From positions 124,001 to 188,000 of the forward strand of contig JAENYT010000001.1 of assembly GCA_016841665.1 (NCBI GenBank): 64,000 bases of DNA, written 5' to 3'. Source of the DNA: Methanobacteriota archaeon (GTDB lineage Archaea > Halobacteriota > Methanomicrobia > Methanomicrobiales > Methanomicrobiaceae). A model generated the notes under the pieces. It was given only the letters and a program-made list of their open reading frames with translations. It ran no database searches and was not told the origin of the DNA. The position numbers and the translations under genes are program-made. This document shows, one piece after another, positions 60,871-64,000 of this stretch. How positions within the stretch are numbered: position 1 is the stretch's first letter; the number at the start of each line of letters is the position of its first letter.

Positions 60871-61107
60871 TCAGACTGCCGGTGCGATTGCCAGTATATT
60901 GCTCCCGCGTATTACCACGTTCCCGAGATTTCTGCCGCGCTGGTCGCCGGCAAACTCGATCGTCTGGTCCATATGGATGTTGAGATGTTCATCCACGGCG
61001 ACGAGACGTCCCTGGAGTTTGCGGCCATCATCCTTGATTTCAACGGTAATTTTGGAATCAACAAGCGCAAAGACTTTCTTTATGGGCAAGACGATGCTGT
61101 TAACCAT
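60871..61107 (-). CDS. LSM/Sm-like archaeal RNA-binding protein
   Basis: 78 residues. Sm1 motif SKITVEIKDDGRKLQGRLVAVDEHLNIHMDQTIEF and Sm2 motif RNLGNVVIRGSNILAIAPA are complete. It forms a heptamer ring binding U-rich RNA. Usual length; same strand and just upstream of the winged-helix gene. A TATA-like TTTATATAG stretch (about 61113-61122) supports its own promoter. Confidence 0.93.
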   Translation of the reverse strand: MVNSIVLPIKKVFALVDSKITVEIKDDGRKLQGRLVAVDEHLNIHMDQTIEFAGDQRGRNLGNVVIRGSNILAIAPAV

Positions 61108-61292
61108 CTTCCTTTATATAGTGATCATATCTACATAATGGTTCCCCTCGTCTGCCAAACGCCCCATTTTCGCTGGTTTCGGTTCACATCCGCGAGGATC
61201 GCTTGCTTCTTTCGCACGAGCGACCTTTTACCGCCGTCGCGGGTACTCCATTAATCGGGGATGCATTTCCCGGGTTCAACAATCACAGCATT

Positions 61293-62396
61293 TCACTCGG
61301 GAAAGGGCTGCCACCTGTCCCTGAATTCCTCCTCGACATTATGAAGTGCTGTGTGTTCCTGTTCTGCAAGGGGGAGGCGATGCGGTTCAAATGGCCCGTG
61401 CATCCGCAGAACATCGGCCATCTCGTTGCAACGCGCACGCACGCGATCAAATCCGGGATCATCGAACATGTCCACCGGGCCGACGAGCCGGCCGCCTGCG
61501 ACCTGAAATCCCAGACAGGCCACTCTGGGGGGGCCGTCAAACCTCGTACAGTTTGCATCGTACAGGCCGACAGGCATGAGCGGGCCGTAATGAGATCCCC
61601 GCATCCATCCCGCAACGAACACGGGTGATGAGAACGGCTCGAGAAGTTCGCCGATTGCCGGAAACCCGTCCTGGGCCCGGACAATCATAGCCGGATCGTC
61701 CTTTCTGACATGCCGGCCGCCGATGCGGTCGGGGCGCTGGCTGCTCGAGGCGGCAGCGATGTTCTGTCCCTCAACCCGGCGCCATACCCTGCTCACCACG
61801 TAGCGCGACGGTGCACCAATATAGGCGAGGAGGGCATAGCTCTCGGACGGCGTGGCGAGGGTGATGGTCCGGGCATCGACGACGTCGTGCACCTCGAAGA
61901 CAAACCCGCCGGTCATGGCGGGATCCATCACCAATCCCGGCGTATTGAAGGGATCCGCAAACATTTTGTAGAGATAGTAGTTCCATGCTCCCGCCCAGGC
62001 CTTATCCGCCATAAAGATGAGGATCGGTTCGCTCTCCCGTTCTTCAAATTCCAGCTCGGCACACCCCGGCCCTATGTCTTTGACGTTGCCGCTGAATGCG
62101 TCGGAGAGAATATCGCGGCCTGCTCCGAAGAGGTGGAGTTTTTTGGCGATCTCGGTGCATTCAAGAAACACGCTCCAGGCCAGTCCGTGGATTTCTGGGT
62201 CATCGATGCCGTTTCTGTGCGTCATGATGAGTTCGAGATCATCACCCGCATGCGCAACAAACGAATCGATGAGCAGGTCGCCCTCCACGTTTTTCAGCAT
62301 CCTTGAGGCCTGCTCCAAGAGTTCGGGATGCACGCGAGAGTTGCCCACCAGCCCCCCGACTTCGGCCTTGATCACTGAGATGGTTACATCCGGCAT
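61293..62396 (-). CDS. Fructose-1,6-bisphosphate aldolase/phosphatase homologue with altered catalytic residues
   Basis: 367 residues, full length for the archaeal bifunctional FBPA/P. AGDDLELIMTH, FSGNVKDIGPGCAELEFEERESEP, MFADPFNTPGLVMDP and VAGWMRGSHYGPLMPV are family motifs; the Schiff-base Lys232 and Asp233 (RKDDP) remain. But the usual Tyr229 and Tyr348 are His229 and His348, the first metal Asp is Glu12, the nearby metal His is Asn19, and TEPG after DK is AWAG. So this looks like a paralogue with lost or changed activity. It lies 12 bases downstream of a class I FBPase on the same strand. Confidence 0.85.
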   Translation of the reverse strand: MPDVTISVIKAEVGGLVGNSRVHPELLEQASRMLKNVEGDLLIDSFVAHAGDDLELIMTHRNGIDDPEIHGLAWSVFLECTEIAKKLHLFGAGRDILSDAFSGNVKDIGPGCAELEFEERESEPILIFMADKAWAGAWNYYLYKMFADPFNTPGLVMDPAMTGGFVFEVHDVVDARTITLATPSESYALLAYIGAPSRYVVSRVWRRVEGQNIAAASSSQRPDRIGGRHVRKDDPAMIVRAQDGFPAIGELLEPFSSPVFVAGWMRGSHYGPLMPVGLYDANCTRFDGPPRVACLGFQVAGGRLVGPVDMFDDPGFDRVRARCNEMADVLRMHGPFEPHRLPLAEQEHTALHNVEEEFRDRWQPFPE

Positions 62397-62408
62397 GTCA
62401 TCACTGTG

Positions 62409-63305
62409 TTATCCTGAGAGAATGCCTTCCATCAATTCAATGACGCCTCTGCTCCCCACGTAGATGGGGGTTCGCTGGTGCAGTGATGTCGGCTCCACCT
62501 CGAGCAGGCTCCGGCCCCCGTCGCTGATCGCCCCGCCGGCCTGGGCGGCGATGAAGCCGATGGGGTATGCCTCGAAGAGCAGCCTGAGTTTCCCCTCTGG
62601 GTTTCCCTCGAGTGCAGGGTAGCAGTAAAATCCGCCGTATTTCAGGACCTGGTGGAAATCCGCCACAAATGAGCCGGAATACCTGAGTTTGAAGCCCTTA
62701 TGTTCGACGGTGTCGATGAACCTGGCATGTTTGTCCATCCAGTCCTTTTTCAAGCCGCCGCTGGCGTAGAGATTTCCTTCCGGCATCTTCACCTCCCCGT
62801 CGAGGAGGATATACTCCTTCTGCTCGTCCATGGCAAAGATTGCCACCCCCTCGCCAACCGTCAGGGTAAGGGTGGTCATCGGGCCATAGATCATGTAGAG
62901 GGCTGCTTTCTGGTTGCTCCCTTTCTGCATGACCTTCCCGTTGTCGAATATGCCGACGATGGTGCCCACGGCGAGGTTTGTCTGGATCAGCGACGACCCG
63001 TCGAGCGGATCCATCACGATGGCGTAATTGCTCGTGGCATCAGGGAAATTGATAATCTCATTTTGCTCTTCTGAAGCGAGCACTTTTACGAGCTCCGAGT
63101 AGCGATACACCTCCGTCAGGTGCGCATCGGACCATGTGTCCATCGCTGCCTGCTGCTCTCCCGAGACGTTAATCGAGGTGGCATAGGACTGGTGAGTGAT
63201 AAAAGCATCCCTTATGGGGACCGCCTGTTCAGCGATCAATTCGATGAGCGATGCAAGATCATCTGCACAGGCACATGTTTCGAGATATTCGTGAAGCGTT
63301 ATCAT
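62409..63305 (-). CDS. fbp: Class I fructose-1,6-bisphosphatase
   Basis: 298 residues from ATG 63305 (another ATG at 63311). MDPLDGSSLIQTNLAVGTIVGIF is the metal and phosphate site; YGPMTTLTLTVGEGVAIF, RYSGSFVADFHQVLKYGGFYCYP and EGKLRLLFEAYPIGFIAAQAGG are class I motifs. Final phosphatase of gluconeogenesis. The open frame continues upstream to 63458 without homology. It is less usual in methanogens, which generally use FBPA/P; here both occur side by side. Confidence 0.9.
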   Translation of the reverse strand: MITLHEYLETCACADDLASLIELIAEQAVPIRDAFITHQSYATSINVSGEQQAAMDTWSDAHLTEVYRYSELVKVLASEEQNEIINFPDATSNYAIVMDPLDGSSLIQTNLAVGTIVGIFDNGKVMQKGSNQKAALYMIYGPMTTLTLTVGEGVAIFAMDEQKEYILLDGEVKMPEGNLYASGGLKKDWMDKHARFIDTVEHKGFKLRYSGSFVADFHQVLKYGGFYCYPALEGNPEGKLRLLFEAYPIGFIAAQAGGAISDGGRSLLEVEPTSLHQRTPIYVGSRGVIELMEGILSG

Positions 63306-63591
63306 GACCATCAACTCGCGCTGTTCAATCAGCGTTCTATCATGAGTCCTGCTTAATAACTCTGTCTCTTTCCGGCTCCGTTCGGGATGGCGGAATTGCC
63401 GCAGTACCATGCGGAGAGGGGTATGCCGGGTACAAAAACGTATAGGGGGGTTTTGCACATGCGGTGCGAGAGCTGCTTATCGGCTTCCGTATACGGAAAA
63501 AAGACCCGCGGTACGCCGTGTGCGTATGCCGTCCACGCCGACACCCTCGTGCCCACCGGGGCCAGGCTCCTTGTTCGTGCACTTCAGCGAT

Positions 63592-64000
63592 CTAATACGC
63601 CTTGGGGACCGTCTTCAGGCTTACCTTCTCGAGTTCCTTCTCCAGCTGTTCGGTGAGATCGCGGATCTGGGCAAAATCCTTTCTTCTCGCGTAGACGGCA
63701 GTCCTCAGTTTTTCCGCAAGCTGGCGCTGCGTTTCCTTTGCCGGTCTACCGAATTCCGCCCGCTTGATCGCGGCGACAGCCTTTTCGAGCTCGGAGCGCT
63801 GCTCTGCATTGTAGGTGATCTCCCACGCTTTGCGCTCGTATTCCTCGGTCCTCTCCCTATCAAGCGATCCCTTGACCTTTTTCATCGCTTCTTCAAAGTG
63901 GCTGCGGGTCACGCGGACATTTTGCAGTGCATCCCGGCGCTCCTCCTCGGTCTTGTCCGCCATCATGCCGATAAACTCGCGCATCGCGCCCAGTTTTGCC
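63592..64000 (-). CDS. Cdc48/VCP-type AAA+ ATPase, C-terminal part only
   Basis: The reverse frame is open to the window edge and reads AKLGAMREFIGMMADK, then VRVTRSHFEEAMKKVKGSLDRERTEEYERKAWEITYNAEQR and a helical tail. LGAMREF plus VTRSHFEEAMKKVKGSL is the end of the second AAA domain of Cdc48, where the protein continues into a C-terminal helical extension. The tail of about 70 residues is longer than in most archaeal VCP-like proteins. The N-terminal domain and both ATPase cores lie beyond base 64000. Confidence 0.75.
   Translation of the reverse strand, partial: AKLGAMREFIGMMADKTEEERRDALQNVRVTRSHFEEAMKKVKGSLDRERTEEYERKAWEITYNAEQRSELEKAVAAIKRAEFGRPAKETQRQLAEKLRTAVYARRKDFAQIRDLTEQLEKELEKVSLKTVPKAY

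Noticed and set aside
63387-63656. Forward frame of 89 codons with CESC near the Cdc48 and FBPase genes
   Set aside because: It overlaps the end of the Cdc48-type gene on the other strand, and only one CxxC pair is seen without a fold around it.

Overview
This window comes from a euryarchaeal methanogen, most likely of the Methanomicrobia/Methanomicrobiales type. The evidence is the MCR arginine methyltransferase Mmp10, an F420-dependent NADP reductase, several protein families typical of methanogens (UPF0248, DUF2111, DUF2551, DUF99), archaeal SecF/SecD, RtcB with archease, an LSM protein, a Cdc48-type ATPase, AT-rich TATA promoters, and an elongator-type tRNA with a bulge-helix-bulge intron. 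I see no CRISPR array, insertion sequence or rRNA.

Layout. 1-4.6 kb: end of a sugar O-/N-acyltransferase gene, tRNA-Thr, UPF0248, a glycosyltransferase, mmp10, a small ribbon-helix-helix-like protein and a SagB-type oxidoreductase. 4.6-13.8 kb: an unusual surface-glycan or metabolite locus with a NadE-family enzyme, a stand-alone acyl carrier protein, a PP-loop amidotransferase-like ATPase, a divergent Sfp-type phosphopantetheinyl transferase, an acyl/aminoacyl-AMP ligase, a GNAT-like protein, a Wzx flippase and a GT4 glycosyltransferase. 14.3-24.1 kb: four secreted or anchored parallel beta-helix (NosD-like) proteins in tandem. Three of them share a palindromic element at a fixed distance from the TATA box and a conserved leader with doubtful start codons. 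24.3-30 kb: glycan genes (GT-C-like membrane protein, GT4, DUF354, GT2). 30.2-37.7 kb: DUF1616 and a MoxR/DUF58/DUF4350/DUF4129 membrane operon. 38.1-40.4 kb: polysaccharide deacetylase, a decayed copy of the AMP ligase, and an intron-containing tRNA-Met.

From 40.4 kb on the genes are mainly housekeeping. 40.4-47.8 kb is a biotin island: two-subunit pyruvate carboxylase (pycA, pycB), an ECF biotin transporter (T, two ATPases, BioY) and a BirA with a DNA-binding domain. A BirA-type palindrome lies on the bioY promoter, so uptake, ligation and the biotin-requiring enzyme sit together. 47.8-50.9 kb holds RtcB, archease and small methanogen proteins. RtcB could also serve the spliced tRNA of this window. 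51.2-64 kb holds secF-secD, thioredoxin, F420 reductase, an aldolase, AglJ-like glycosyltransferase, CutA, Nudix, endonuclease V, a pilin-like protein, a TFE-beta/RPC34-like candidate, LSM, two fructose-bisphosphatases of different families and the end of a Cdc48-type ATPase.

The most interesting items are the ACP/PPTase/AMP-ligase/PP-loop/NadE cassette; the shared operator of the beta-helix genes together with possible AUA/AUU initiation; a 70-codon leader ORF whose stop overlaps a proposed AUU start; a fructose-bisphosphate aldolase/phosphatase homologue that lost key catalytic residues next to an intact class I FBPase; and the BirA operator. All assignments come from reading the sequence and from family knowledge; no database search was run.
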